Assembly: GCA_020059785.1 (NCBI GenBank)
Contig: JAGVBL010000324.1
Location: 1-12,544, forward strand
Length of the DNA stretch: 12,544 nt
Direction: 5' to 3'
From: Ignavibacteriales bacterium
GTDB taxonomy: Bacteria; Bacteroidota; Ignavibacteria; Ignavibacteriales; Melioribacteraceae
Shown: piece by piece, positions 1 through 7,997 of the stretch
Layout: every line of letters begins with the position of its first letter
Numbering within the stretch: the first letter of the stretch is position 1
Made by a program: the position numbers and the translations under genes
Notes under the pieces: model-generated
Seen by the model: only the letters and a program-made list of their open reading frames with translations
Databases searched by the model: none
Told to the model about the DNA's origin: nothing

Positions 1-2783
1 TAGAATAAACGGGGTTGAAACTGAGAGAAATTTTTTTCAATCTTTTTACCAATATCGTATCGTAATGTAAAAGCATTAAAGAAGTTTATTCTAAGACCAA
101 AGCCAACACTGCCTAATGTTTCTTTGTAATGTTTATCCCATGCAGAACCGGCATCAAAGTAAAGGGCACCACGAATATCAAAAAAGCTTAATCCGAATAC
201 AGGAAATTTTATATAGAGCTGATCAATTAAAGGAAATCTCAGTTCAACCGAAGTGAGCCACAGCTTTTCTCCGCGTATAGACCAACGCGGCCATCCTCTT
301 AAATCCCAGCTTCCGCCGGCAAAGTATCTGCGTGCTTCTTTACCATGATTAGCAAAAAATGCAGCACGTGCAGCTACACTGCTTCTTAATCCAAGCCGGA
401 AATAGTGCCTGTAATCTGCAATGAAAGAGAAATAATTTAGATTGCTGAATTTAACATCACTGGTATAGCCAAGTAGTATTCTAAAACGTGAACCATCTAT
501 TGGTCCTGATGAAGCCCATAATGAGTTATCGTGAACGAAAGACAAAGAGTTTGAAACCATTAAAGCTTTTCTAGGAAGAATTGCACCATCAACATCTTTA
601 TCGGAGTTGGCAACACTTACAGAAGCTTCTAACCGCTGAAAACTTGAAAATGGATAATACATTTCGAAGTAACCGCCAAATACCCTTTCGTAGAAATAAA
701 CGTTGGACTCACGTATGTCGTAGCGCCTTCCGGAATAGTGGAAAATTCCGTATCCATAATTTGTCCGTTTGCTTAAGTTAATTCTTGTAATGGCAACATT
801 AAAATTTTTCAGAATTTCACTCTGGTATTCGGCAGTATTGTAAATAAAGAACAGGTAGCGGTCGTCACCTAAAAGATCGCTTAAAGTAAGCAGAGCGCCT
901 CCACGCGAACCGTAAACAGGATCAGTAATTAACTGTCCAACTGCATAATCGAGTGTGTATTCGCGTTCATAAACAAGTCTATCCTGTTCAGCCGGAACGT
1001 GAATTTTATCTGCTATCCATTTAGAACGGGCTTTATTAAATTCATTACTAACAATAATATTTTGCTGAGAAGAGAGATTATCGAGATTTAGATTATAGAA
1101 CTGGAACGAAAAGTTTTCGAATGCAGAGGTTATAATATTATTATCGTCTGCAAACGAAAAGCTGTAAACACTTGTAACAAAATTTGTAAGCCGGGTAATA
1201 TGTTCCTGTTCATATTGATCATAATTCATTTTATAAATATTATATGTGCCGTCATAATCGCATGTGAAATAGAGTTCTTTATAATCTGGTGAGAAAGCGG
1301 GCGTTGAGATATTTCCATTAATATAGGTAAGATATTCAATTTGTTTTGTGTTCAGGTCATATTCGAACAAATTAAATTTCTGACGGTACTCACCGGCTGT
1401 TCTATCCGAAGCAAAAATAATTTTAGAGTTCTCCTTATTAAAAACCGGATCAGTATCCTGATAATAATCGTTTGTAAGACGTAATAATTCATTGGTAATA
1501 AAGTTAAATGTGTAGAGATCGCTATAACCTTTTTTGTCGGTTGCTGTAAACACAAGAGTATTGCCATCCGATGAAAAGTTCGGTGCTCTGATTGTAATCA
1601 TATTATCAAAAGAAAGTGTCCGGATTATTTCATTATCCTCAATTGAATAGATATGGATTACATCTCTGCCAAGAGATTTTGTAACAAATGCCAGCAATCC
1701 GGAATTAGAAATACCAAGTGAATTCTCTAATAAATGAAACGACTCAAATTCTGAATAGCGCTCGCCTTCAATAAGTACTTCAGATTTAGAGTATTCATCG
1801 TTTTCAATATCATATTTCATTCTGAAAACAGAAGAATATCCGTTATGATTACCTATAAAATAAATTTCCTTTTTACCAGCTTTCTCGTAATAAGCGGGAT
1901 CGAAATTGAAACCCTTACCGGTTAATTTTTTTGCTTTTACAAAATGCGGGTAATTGTTCTGGTATAGAGGAAAATACTTCTGCCGCATCGAAAAGGTCCA
2001 CAGGTTGTCTATATTAGTAAACTTATCACCAAGAGTAAATTCAAGAACTTCCTTGAAAGTAGTAAACCTCCAGAAATTTTCCATAAGCTTAAGAATCTTA
2101 TCTTCACCATAAGTTTGGGAAACAAATTCAAGAAACTTCTGCCCTTCCTTATAAATTATATACCCGTAAACGTTATCGAGATTTTCGAGAGTAACAAAGT
2201 TTCCGTTAAGCACAAGATCCCGCATCACCATTTCCGATTGAGTATCCCAGTGGAATGACCAGTATTCAGCAAGTCCCTCTACAAACCATAGAGGAGGCAA
2301 CCTTGTATTATCAATTCTATGATCCGATAGAATGTTAAAAATTTTATTTGTCATAAAGACATGAACAAGTTCGTGACGTATTACATGCTGAAATGAAGCA
2401 AGGTTGCCAAGGTATGGAATAACGACACGTCCTTTCATAAACTCGAAAAATCCGCCTACACCTTCGGGAATAAATCCCGGAGTAATGTTAGTTTGTTGAA
2501 AATGGATGTGCGTGTTATAAAATATTAGAGGAATTTTTACTGTGATGATGTGATTGAAATTAACTTTATACTCTTCGTAAGCTTCTTCTGCAAACTTAGC
2601 GCCTATTTCCGCAAGCTCTTCAAAATCATCGTAATAATAAATATTGAAGTGCTCGGTTCTTAGAACTTTCCAGTTAAACTTTTCATACTGAACTTTATTC
2701 CTACCAAAAAAATAAAATTGCGCAAAGATTAATTGCGGTATTAAAAAAATGAGTAGAGAATATTTCCAGTATTTAACCGTCAA
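1..2783 (-). CDS. Outer-membrane peptidase-MA-like / PD40 propeller / Omp85 barrel protein (3' end at window edge)
   Basis: About 927 codons are open without interruption to the left edge. The final partial codon is TA?, so it is either the stop or a Tyr a few residues from the end. Residues 1-20 form a signal peptide (MTVKYWKYSLLIFLIP, then FAQ). Residues 30-180 resemble gluzincin/peptidase-MA proteins: HELVH at 137-141 fits a zinc-binding HExxH, and WFVEGLAEYW at 166-175 supplies a candidate third ligand, E169. Beta-propeller PD40/TolB-like blades follow, for example NFSSDG near 402, ASDRT near 456 and FSPDY near 497. The C-terminal part from about 650 is an Omp85/D15-type barrel, with FAGGSWDLRGW around 821-831 (the conserved RG motif at 829-830) and ELRFPL after it. 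The inferred site is the outer membrane with the protease-like and propeller parts outside the barrel; catalysis is inferred from motifs only. It is the last gene of the run and overlaps the isomerase stop by four bases. No in-frame ATG precedes residue 100, so the TTG start is chosen for its signal peptide and ribosome site. Confidence 0.85.
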   Translation of the reverse strand, partial: MTVKYWKYSLLIFLIPQLIFAQFYFFGRNKVQYEKFNWKVLRTEHFNIYYYDDFEELAEIGAKFAEEAYEEYKVNFNHIITVKIPLIFYNTHIHFQQTNITPGFIPEGVGGFFEFMKGRVVIPYLGNLASFQHVIRHELVHVFMTNKIFNILSDHRIDNTRLPPLWFVEGLAEYWSFHWDTQSEMVMRDLVLNGNFVTLENLDNVYGYIIYKEGQKFLEFVSQTYGEDKILKLMENFWRFTTFKEVLEFTLGDKFTNIDNLWTFSMRQKYFPLYQNNYPHFVKAKKLTGKGFNFDPAYYEKAGKKEIYFIGNHNGYSSVFRMKYDIENDEYSKSEVLIEGERYSEFESFHLLENSLGISNSGLLAFVTKSLGRDVIHIYSIEDNEIIRTLSFDNMITIRAPNFSSDGNTLVFTATDKKGYSDLYTFNFITNELLRLTNDYYQDTDPVFNKENSKIIFASDRTAGEYRQKFNLFEYDLNTKQIEYLTYINGNISTPAFSPDYKELYFTCDYDGTYNIYKMNYDQYEQEHITRLTNFVTSVYSFSFADDNNIITSAFENFSFQFYNLNLDNLSSQQNIIVSNEFNKARSKWIADKIHVPAEQDRLVYEREYTLDYAVGQLITDPVYGSRGGALLTLSDLLGDDRYLFFIYNTAEYQSEILKNFNVAITRINLSKRTNYGYGIFHYSGRRYDIRESNVYFYERVFGGYFEMYYPFSSFQRLEASVSVANSDKDVDGAILPRKALMVSNSLSFVHDNSLWASSGPIDGSRFRILLGYTSDVKFSNLNYFSFIADYRHYFRLGLRSSVAARAAFFANHGKEARRYFAGGSWDLRGWPRWSIRGEKLWLTSVELRFPLIDQLYIKFPVFGLSFFDIRGALYFDAGSAWDKHYKETLGSVGFGLRINFFNAFTLRYDIGKKIEKNFSQFQPRLF

Positions 2784-3811
2784 AGACGCGCCTTAAGATA
2801 GTTTATGTTATCAATAGAAGTAGGATTAATACCTCTAATTACAGCCAAGTAATAAGAAATCCAGTCGCCTAAATAAATTATATCTACCAATCTTTCCTTC
2901 CAGCTTTTTTCATTACTGGAGACGTTAATAATTTCGCATCCGGTCTTTGCAATAACTTCTGATGTAATCTCGTAACGTTTTTTAACTTGCGGATGATACT
3001 CTTCATCCAGAATATTAATGAGTTTCAGGTTTATCTGTTTTTGTTGAAAAGTATCCCATCCTAAAATTTCATTATGATCTAATTCAGGTAATAAGCCATA
3101 GAACGAATGTAATTTTGAATTTTCATTAAACTGTCCTTTAAACCGTGCACCTACTGCGGACGTATATTCCGAAACAGCATAAATTAATGGGATATACCCG
3201 ACAAGTTTTTCAGCAAGAGATAGTGCTTCATTTTTAGTTTGAGAAAAGATTTCCCCTTTCCTTTTAAGCAGATCAATAATTGAATTGACAACTTCGTTTT
3301 GTTCGGGAACTAATTTCAAGGATTGAACCATTTTAAGCAATGTAAAAAAATTGACCCAGAGAGCAAACCGCGGTTGATAACCTTTCAACATTTTACCGAG
3401 AGGCAGTTTATGTTTTACTGCAAACTCTTCTAATTTACCACCGGTAGTAATACAAGCAACCTGGCATTTTAGTTTAATAGCTTCATCGGCAGCAGATAGA
3501 GTTTCTTCTGTGTTGCCAGAATATGAAGAAGCAATTACAAGAGTATTTTCATTTGCATAAGGTGGTAATTCATAATTACGATTGACCACATAAGGATATT
3601 TAAGTTCATTCCGTAAAAAATTCTGAAGTAAATCCCCGCCAATTGCAGAACCGCCCAATCCGGTTAGAACAATATTTTTTATTTTAGATGTGTCGATAGA
3701 TGAAACGTCTATCGTATTATTCCATGCAAATTCAACTTGCTTGTAAGATTCGATTAATACCTTAAATTGATTTTCAACATCGTACTTTTTAATCATTTCT
3801 TGGAGTTCCAT
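2780..3811 (-). CDS. Bifunctional phosphoglucose/phosphomannose isomerase
   Basis: The 343-aa product matches the short PGI/PMI family of SIS-domain enzymes, which interconvert glucose-6-P or mannose-6-P with fructose-6-P in the cytoplasm. The first SIS domain has LTGLGGSAIGGDLL (49-62) and the sugar-phosphate loop ASSYSGNTEET (94-104). The family's active-site features are visible: R223 and E230 in GARFKGQFNENSK, H246 in ELDHNEI, and a C-terminal lysine (K340) in NYLKARL. Length is normal for the family and no domain is missing. The ATG start is one base after the ptsI stop, with AGAGGA inside the end of ptsI as ribosome site, so translation is probably coupled to ptsI. Which sugar is preferred cannot be read from the sequence. 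A glucosamine-6-P isomerase or synthase domain is less likely, because the NENSK and LDHNE motifs belong to the PGI/PMI group. Confidence 0.9.
   Translation of the reverse strand: MELQEMIKKYDVENQFKVLIESYKQVEFAWNNTIDVSSIDTSKIKNIVLTGLGGSAIGGDLLQNFLRNELKYPYVVNRNYELPPYANENTLVIASSYSGNTEETLSAADEAIKLKCQVACITTGGKLEEFAVKHKLPLGKMLKGYQPRFALWVNFFTLLKMVQSLKLVPEQNEVVNSIIDLLKRKGEIFSQTKNEALSLAEKLVGYIPLIYAVSEYTSAVGARFKGQFNENSKLHSFYGLLPELDHNEILGWDTFQQKQINLKLINILDEEYHPQVKKRYEITSEVIAKTGCEIINVSSNEKSWKERLVDIIYLGDWISYYLAVIRGINPTSIDNINYLKARL
2791..2794 (-). promoter_or_regulatory. Ribosome binding site supporting the TTG start at 2783
   Basis: On the minus strand AAGG lies 7 bases before the TTG at 2783-2781, inside the last codons of the sugar isomerase gene. 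It supports reading the TTG as the start of the outer-membrane protein, which then begins directly with a signal peptide. The motif is short, so it is suggestive rather than proof. Confidence 0.45.
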
Positions 3812-3812
3812 T

Positions 3813-5567
3813 TTATCCTCTTATTAATTTTTTAATAATATCCTGAATTTTAGTATTGAAGAAATTGTGAAGATGCTGACTAATTTCTTTTTCCGATTTC
3901 ATTGTTATACATTCGTCAGCAAGTGATTGCAGCTCTTTATAATTAAGACTTCTTATTATTTTCTTTATAAGCGGAATAGCCGAAGCAGAAACGCTTAGAG
4001 AATCCAGACCAAGTCCAATAAGTAAAGGAACCGCGAACGGATCGGCTGCCATTTCGCCGCACATACTAACGTAAGCACCGGTTTCTTTACTTGCTTTAAT
4101 AATATGTTTCAAAGTTCTAACAACAGCAGGGTGAAATTCCTGATATTGTTTAGAGACGATATCATTTCCCCTATCAACGGCAAGTAAATATTGAATCAAA
4201 TCATTTGTGCCGATACTAACAAATTCAACTTCGCTTGCAAATTCCTTAGCCATTACAGCGGCAGATGGTATCTCTATCATAATACCAACGCCAATATTCT
4301 TATCGTAATTTATACCATTTGCACTTAGCTCCTTCTTACATTCTTCAATCAATCTTTTAGATTCAGTAATCTCATAAATTGAAGCAATCATAGGCAACAT
4401 TAATTTAATATTCTTATGAGAGCTGGCTCTAAGAATTGCTTTAATCTGCACCTTAAATAGATCCGGGCTATCGAGTAAAAGTCTTATTCCCCGCCAGCCG
4501 AGCATCGGATTCGGTTCGTGCAAATCGACCGGCAAAACTTTATCACCGCCAATGTCAAATGTTCGTATTATAACTGTATCCGGATAAATCTGTTCTGCAA
4601 TATTTTTATAAATCTGGTACTGTTTTTCTTCATCGGGAAATTCTTCATATTCTTCAAACAGTTGTTCGGTTCTTACAAGTCCAATTCCCTGAGCGCGGTT
4701 GTGAAGTATAAAATCCATTTCGCTCGAAACATCGAGATTGGCAAGAAGCTTAACTTCCCTTCCATCCAGAGTCTGCGAAGGAAGATCTTTAATTTTGTTC
4801 AACTCTTCATCATGTTCGGAAAGTTTTTCTAACTTCTCTTGATATGATGCGAGCTGTTTTTCATCGGGGTTAATAATAACCTGACCGAAAAATCCATCAA
4901 CGATAACGACGTCGCCATCTTTAATCTTATTGGTAGCATCATGAAGACCAACAACTGCCGGAATGTTTAATGACCTTGCAAGAATTGCTGCGTGCGATGT
5001 AAGTCCGCCGAAATCAGTAGCATACCCTTTAACATTCGATCTGGCAAAAAGGACTGTATCCGATGGAGATAGATTTGATGTAATAACAATAACATCATTT
5101 GTAATACGGCTTTTTAGTTTCTTCTTTTTCAGATTTCTGAGAATTCTATTTTTAATATCCTCAATATCATGCGAACGCTCTTTCATGTAAGGTTCATTCG
5201 ATGCACTCATTATACGTGTGTACTTAGAAATTTCATCTTCAACAACAAATTCAGGTACTTTCATTTCTATACGTATCCTGTTCTGAATTGTTGAGAGAAG
5301 AATCGGATCGTCAAGGATCATAATTTGAGCATCGAAAATTGCGGCGCGTTTTTCGCCAAGTTTATCAACTGCAACGGAGAATATTTTTCTTAGTTCCTTT
5401 TTAGATTGAGCGAGAGCCGTTTCAAGGTTTTGCAATGCTTCATCAACATTAGTAATGGAATCATCATTAATTGATTCCCGCTCCTTTTCATAGATGAATG
5501 CTTTTGCAATTGCAATACCCGGTGCTGCTGCAATTCCTTTTATTATGTTATCTGTTTTTGTTTCCAT
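3813..5567 (-). CDS. ptsI: PTS Enzyme I (phosphoenolpyruvate-protein phosphotransferase)
   Basis: This 584-aa protein is full length for Enzyme I (usually about 570-580). It takes phosphate from PEP and passes it to HPr. An N-terminal helical HPr-binding region leads to the swivelling phosphohistidine domain, with GGLTSHAAILAR at 187-198 and H192 as the phosphorylated residue. The C-terminal TIM-barrel PEP site is intact: R299 in GIGLVRTE, R335 in IRTFDIGGDK, E432 in MIEIPSA, N455-D456 in SIGTNDLIQY, and C503 in SMCGEMA. All catalytic signatures are present, so it should be active. It starts one base after the ptsH stop and ends one base before the sugar isomerase. No EIIA, EIIB or EIIC gene is visible here, so the final phosphate acceptor is not shown. 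PEP synthase and PPDK share the fold but are longer and carry an ATP-binding domain that is absent here. Confidence 0.97.
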   Translation of the reverse strand: METKTDNIIKGIAAAPGIAIAKAFIYEKERESINDDSITNVDEALQNLETALAQSKKELRKIFSVAVDKLGEKRAAIFDAQIMILDDPILLSTIQNRIRIEMKVPEFVVEDEISKYTRIMSASNEPYMKERSHDIEDIKNRILRNLKKKKLKSRITNDVIVITSNLSPSDTVLFARSNVKGYATDFGGLTSHAAILARSLNIPAVVGLHDATNKIKDGDVVIVDGFFGQVIINPDEKQLASYQEKLEKLSEHDEELNKIKDLPSQTLDGREVKLLANLDVSSEMDFILHNRAQGIGLVRTEQLFEEYEEFPDEEKQYQIYKNIAEQIYPDTVIIRTFDIGGDKVLPVDLHEPNPMLGWRGIRLLLDSPDLFKVQIKAILRASSHKNIKLMLPMIASIYEITESKRLIEECKKELSANGINYDKNIGVGIMIEIPSAAVMAKEFASEVEFVSIGTNDLIQYLLAVDRGNDIVSKQYQEFHPAVVRTLKHIIKASKETGAYVSMCGEMAADPFAVPLLIGLGLDSLSVSASAIPLIKKIIRSLNYKELQSLADECITMKSEKEISQHLHNFFNTKIQDIIKKLIRG

Positions 5568-5568
5568 A

Positions 5569-5835
5569 TTACATCTCGTCGAATCCTCTGTTGAAATAAT
5601 TTATTATTTCTTCTGCTGCTTCGTTTTCATCAATTCCATCAAATGTTAAAACAATTTCGGACCCTTTCTCAGCCGCCAAGGTCATTACACCAATTATACT
5701 TTTACCATTAATGTGCATTCCGTCTTTATTCAGGAAAAAATCGCATTTATACTTTGAAGCAAGTTTAACAATAGTTGCAGCCGGACGAGTATGCAAACCG
5801 GCATTGTTAATTATTTTTACATTACGTTCAATCAT
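5569..5835 (-). CDS. ptsH: Phosphocarrier protein HPr
   Basis: The 88-aa product has the usual HPr size and fold. The active-site histidine is H15 in NAGLHTRPAATIV, which accepts phosphate from Enzyme I. The regulatory serine is present as S46 in NGKSIIGVMTLA, the residue used by HPr kinase/phosphorylase in organisms that have that enzyme. This suggests, but does not prove, Ser phosphorylation here. Its ATG overlaps the stop of the preceding polyprenyl synthase by one base (TAATG), and ptsI follows after one base, so HPr and EI are made together. A sugar-transport role would need EII components encoded elsewhere. A regulatory (nitrogen-type NPr) role is the alternative, though S46 and the neighbouring sugar genes favour carbon metabolism. 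Confidence 0.97.
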   Translation of the reverse strand: MIERNVKIINNAGLHTRPAATIVKLASKYKCDFFLNKDGMHINGKSIIGVMTLAAEKGSEIVLTFDGIDENEAAEEIINYFNRGFDEM

Positions 5836-6812
5836 TATTTATTTCTTCCGATTAATGCATTGGCAAGCCAGATCATTAATTCTCTTCCATCAATATCCGG
5901 AAGACTATTAGCATTTTTCAATGCAAGTTTAGTATAACGAAGAATTTCTTTTTTCGCATCATCAATTACGTTGAGACGGTAATAAATATTTTTATAGGAA
6001 TCGACCTCAGAATATTCAATTCCTTTATTCTTTATAATCTTCATCAGCAATTTTTTATCATTTCCTTTTGATTTCTCGAGAGCTCTGATAAATAAAAAGG
6101 TTTTCTTCCCTTCAACAAGGTCGCTTCCAATTTTTTTACCGAATTTATCTTCTTCCCCGATTAAATCCAAGAGATCATCCTGAATTTGAAAAGCCATACC
6201 AAGATATTTCCCAAAATTTTCTGCTGCCTTCAGATTAAATTTATCAGCTCCGGCTATCCGAGCTCCAATTGAACAGCACATTTCCGCCAGTGCGGCAGTC
6301 TTCTTGTAAATCATTTCCTTGTATTCGTTAATTGTAACGTCACTGCGCAATTCAAATTCTTTATCAAGACTTTGCCCTTCGCATACTTCTATAATCCCGT
6401 GCGTAAAAGTTTGCAGAATCTTTACCGAATTTTCTTTACAATCTTTTAAAAGACTTTCGTAAGATAACGTAACAAGGATATCTCCGGCAAGAATAGCAGT
6501 ATTCTGATCATACTTAATGTGAAGTGTAGGTCTTCCCCTTCTCATTTCTGAATTGTCCATTATATCATCATGAACGAGTGTAAAATTATGAAGTAACTCA
6601 ACGGCTAATGCTGCATTATAGACTTGTTTAAATTCTCCACCGACAGCTTTAGCAGAAGTGAGGACAAGAAATGGTCTTATTCTTTTTCCGCCACCTTCAA
6701 GAACATATTTACTCGGCTTATACAATGATTCCGGATTCTTACCCTTAAAATAAGCAGTTAATTTCGATTCGATTTTCTTTAATTCTTGTTTATAAATATG
6801 GTCGGGTTTCAA
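5835..6812 (-). CDS. Short-chain polyprenyl (probably geranylgeranyl/farnesyl) diphosphate synthase
   Basis: The 325-aa protein is a trans-prenyltransferase that condenses IPP with allylic diphosphates in the cytoplasm. GGGKRIRPFLVL (40-51) binds IPP. The first aspartate-rich motif is DDIMD at 82-86, followed by RRGRPTLH; the second is QDDLLDLIG at 211-219. K223 and the GSDLVEGKKT stretch are also as expected. The FARM is the short DDxxD form, without the two-residue insertion seen in many bacterial FPP/GGPP synthases. Residue 77, five before the FARM, is Phe, and residue 78 is Thr. In studied enzymes of this layout that favours C20 products, but chain length is an inference here. The start is TTG, not ATG: it overlaps the fni stop as TTGA and has GGAG five bases upstream. 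HPr follows with a one-base overlap. The enzyme acts directly after the isomerase encoded before it. Confidence 0.9.
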   Translation of the reverse strand: MKPDHIYKQELKKIESKLTAYFKGKNPESLYKPSKYVLEGGGKRIRPFLVLTSAKAVGGEFKQVYNAALAVELLHNFTLVHDDIMDNSEMRRGRPTLHIKYDQNTAILAGDILVTLSYESLLKDCKENSVKILQTFTHGIIEVCEGQSLDKEFELRSDVTINEYKEMIYKKTAALAEMCCSIGARIAGADKFNLKAAENFGKYLGMAFQIQDDLLDLIGEEDKFGKKIGSDLVEGKKTFLFIRALEKSKGNDKKLLMKIIKNKGIEYSEVDSYKNIYYRLNVIDDAKKEILRYTKLALKNANSLPDIDGRELMIWLANALIGRNK

Positions 6813-7846
6813 AAGAGCTCCGATTTTCTGATCAATTTTTTCTTCTTGAAACTTTTTAAATCCTTCGAGCCGGTCAAATACATTATTTTTTTAACTGATT
6901 CAAACCAATCAGTAATTAAATGTATAACACCATCCACACCATTAGAATTCACTTCGAGCAAAATTTTTCTTGCAGAACCAACTATATCTGCGCCCAGCAA
7001 AAGTGACTTAGCAATCTCATCAAAGTTATTTATGCCGCCTGATGAAATGAGTGTGAACTTATGATCCTTTTTTAAGTCGTTAATTGTTCTTATGCAGTAC
7101 GATGTTGGAAGTCCCCACTCCCTAAAATAATTTTCGTCCGAATTATTCCTAATCAATTCGACTGCAGCCCAACTTGTTCCTCCCGAACCCGCAACGTCAA
7201 TACCTTTAATACCGGCATTTAACAATTCTTTGGCACACACTTTAGAAATTCCTGATCCAACTTCTTTTGCAATAAAAGGAATTTTTATTTTTGATGTCAG
7301 CCGTTCAATACTTTTTAGAAGACCTCTAAAGTGAGGATCACCTTCCATTTGAAGCAATTCCTGAAGCGGATTAATATGTATTACAAATGCATCGGCTTCA
7401 ATTAAGTCTATCAGTTTTTTTACATCATTAATTACATTTCTGGATTTTACTATTTCAGATGCACCAAGATTACCCAGAACAGGAACATTACCGGCATTCT
7501 TACGAACGACCTTATAAGAATTATGAAATGTTTTTTCTTCCAAAGCTTGTCTTTGACTTCCAACTCCAATAGGAATATTCAGAGAATTTGCAGCGGCTGC
7601 TAATTTTTCATTCAGTTTTTCTGCTTCTGCTGTTCCGCCGGTCATACATGAAATTAGAAACGGGTAAGAAATTTTCTTATTAAAAAAGTAGGTCGATAAA
7701 TCAATTTTCCCGAATTCAACTTCAGTAGCAGCATAATGTTCAAAGTCATAGTTCTCAAATCCGTTGGTTTTTTGTTTAAACGCAACATCATCGGTAAGAC
7801 ATAAATTGATATGGTCTAGTTTCCTTTTTATTGTATCGTTCTTCAT
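6809..7846 (-). CDS. fni: Type 2 isopentenyl diphosphate isomerase (FMN-dependent)
   Basis: The 345-aa product interconverts IPP and DMAPP using reduced FMN and Mg, feeding the synthase encoded next. Family motifs in order: RKLDHINLCL (8-17), substrate-binding N-terminus; SCMTGGTAEAE (66-76); GVGSQRQALE (94-103); LGNLGASEI (124-132); HINPLQELLQMEGD (157-170), with H157, the proton-transfer Q162 and metal-binding E168; AKEVGSGIS (193-201), with K194; VAGSGGTSWA (218-227), flavin phosphate binding; and SSGGINN (268-274) with GADIVGSAR (285-293). Length is typical. It is the first gene of the minus-strand run; the ATG has no clear ribosome site. Type 1 (Nudix) isomerase is excluded by the TIM-barrel motifs. 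Its stop overlaps the next start by four bases. Confidence 0.95.
   Translation of the reverse strand: MKNDTIKRKLDHINLCLTDDVAFKQKTNGFENYDFEHYAATEVEFGKIDLSTYFFNKKISYPFLISCMTGGTAEAEKLNEKLAAAANSLNIPIGVGSQRQALEEKTFHNSYKVVRKNAGNVPVLGNLGASEIVKSRNVINDVKKLIDLIEADAFVIHINPLQELLQMEGDPHFRGLLKSIERLTSKIKIPFIAKEVGSGISKVCAKELLNAGIKGIDVAGSGGTSWAAVELIRNNSDENYFREWGLPTSYCIRTINDLKKDHKFTLISSGGINNFDEIAKSLLLGADIVGSARKILLEVNSNGVDGVIHLITDWFESVKKIMYLTGSKDLKSFKKKKLIRKSELF
6818..6821 (-). promoter_or_regulatory. Ribosome binding site deciding the TTG start at 6812
   Basis: GGAG on the minus strand sits five bases before the TTG at 6812-6810, within the final codons of fni. No ATG lies nearby in frame, and the family's N-terminal helix begins right after this point. 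The TTG is therefore the likely start of the polyprenyl synthase. Confidence 0.6.
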
Positions 7847-7997
7847 GTTACGGATTTTATTGAAATGCTATAACAAAATATAAATTTTCCGGCTTAGAAT
7901 CTTATTGGTTATTAATCATTAAAAATATTTATTGAATCTGCCAATCATTTGAAATAAATTGACACACAAAATTCTAACATCATAACGGAAAACAAAC
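7847..7997. promoter_or_regulatory. Divergent intergenic region with weak promoter candidates
   Basis: These 151 bases separate the fni-led operon (leftward) from an MFS gene (rightward), so promoters for both should lie here. Rightward, TTGACA at 7959-7964 is followed after 16 bases by CATAAC at 7981-7986, which would leave a leader of only a few bases. A Bacteroidota-like alternative is ATTG near 7931, then 20 bases, then TAAATTGA at 7955. Leftward, TTGGCA at 7944-7939 faces TTTAAT at 7923-7918 with a short 15-base spacer. An odd palindrome TTAAT-c-ATTAA (7912-7922) could be an operator or simply AT-rich chance. None of these boxes is decisive. Confidence 0.35.

Noticed and set aside
581..1567. 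Short open frames in other frames inside the barrel protein gene
   Set aside because: The long minus-strand frame through this stretch translates into continuous propeller and barrel sequence. The short frames have no recognisable features.
1..2783. Separate protease and barrel genes, or a frameshifted pseudogene
   Set aside because: Codon phase was checked at several points (near 359, 779, 1139, 1439 and 2375) and stays in the same frame from the TTG at 2783, with no stop seen.
4518..5190. Plus-strand open frames opposite ptsI
   Set aside because: They lie fully antisense to a gene with every Enzyme I motif, give low-complexity Phe/Ile-rich products and have no ribosome site.
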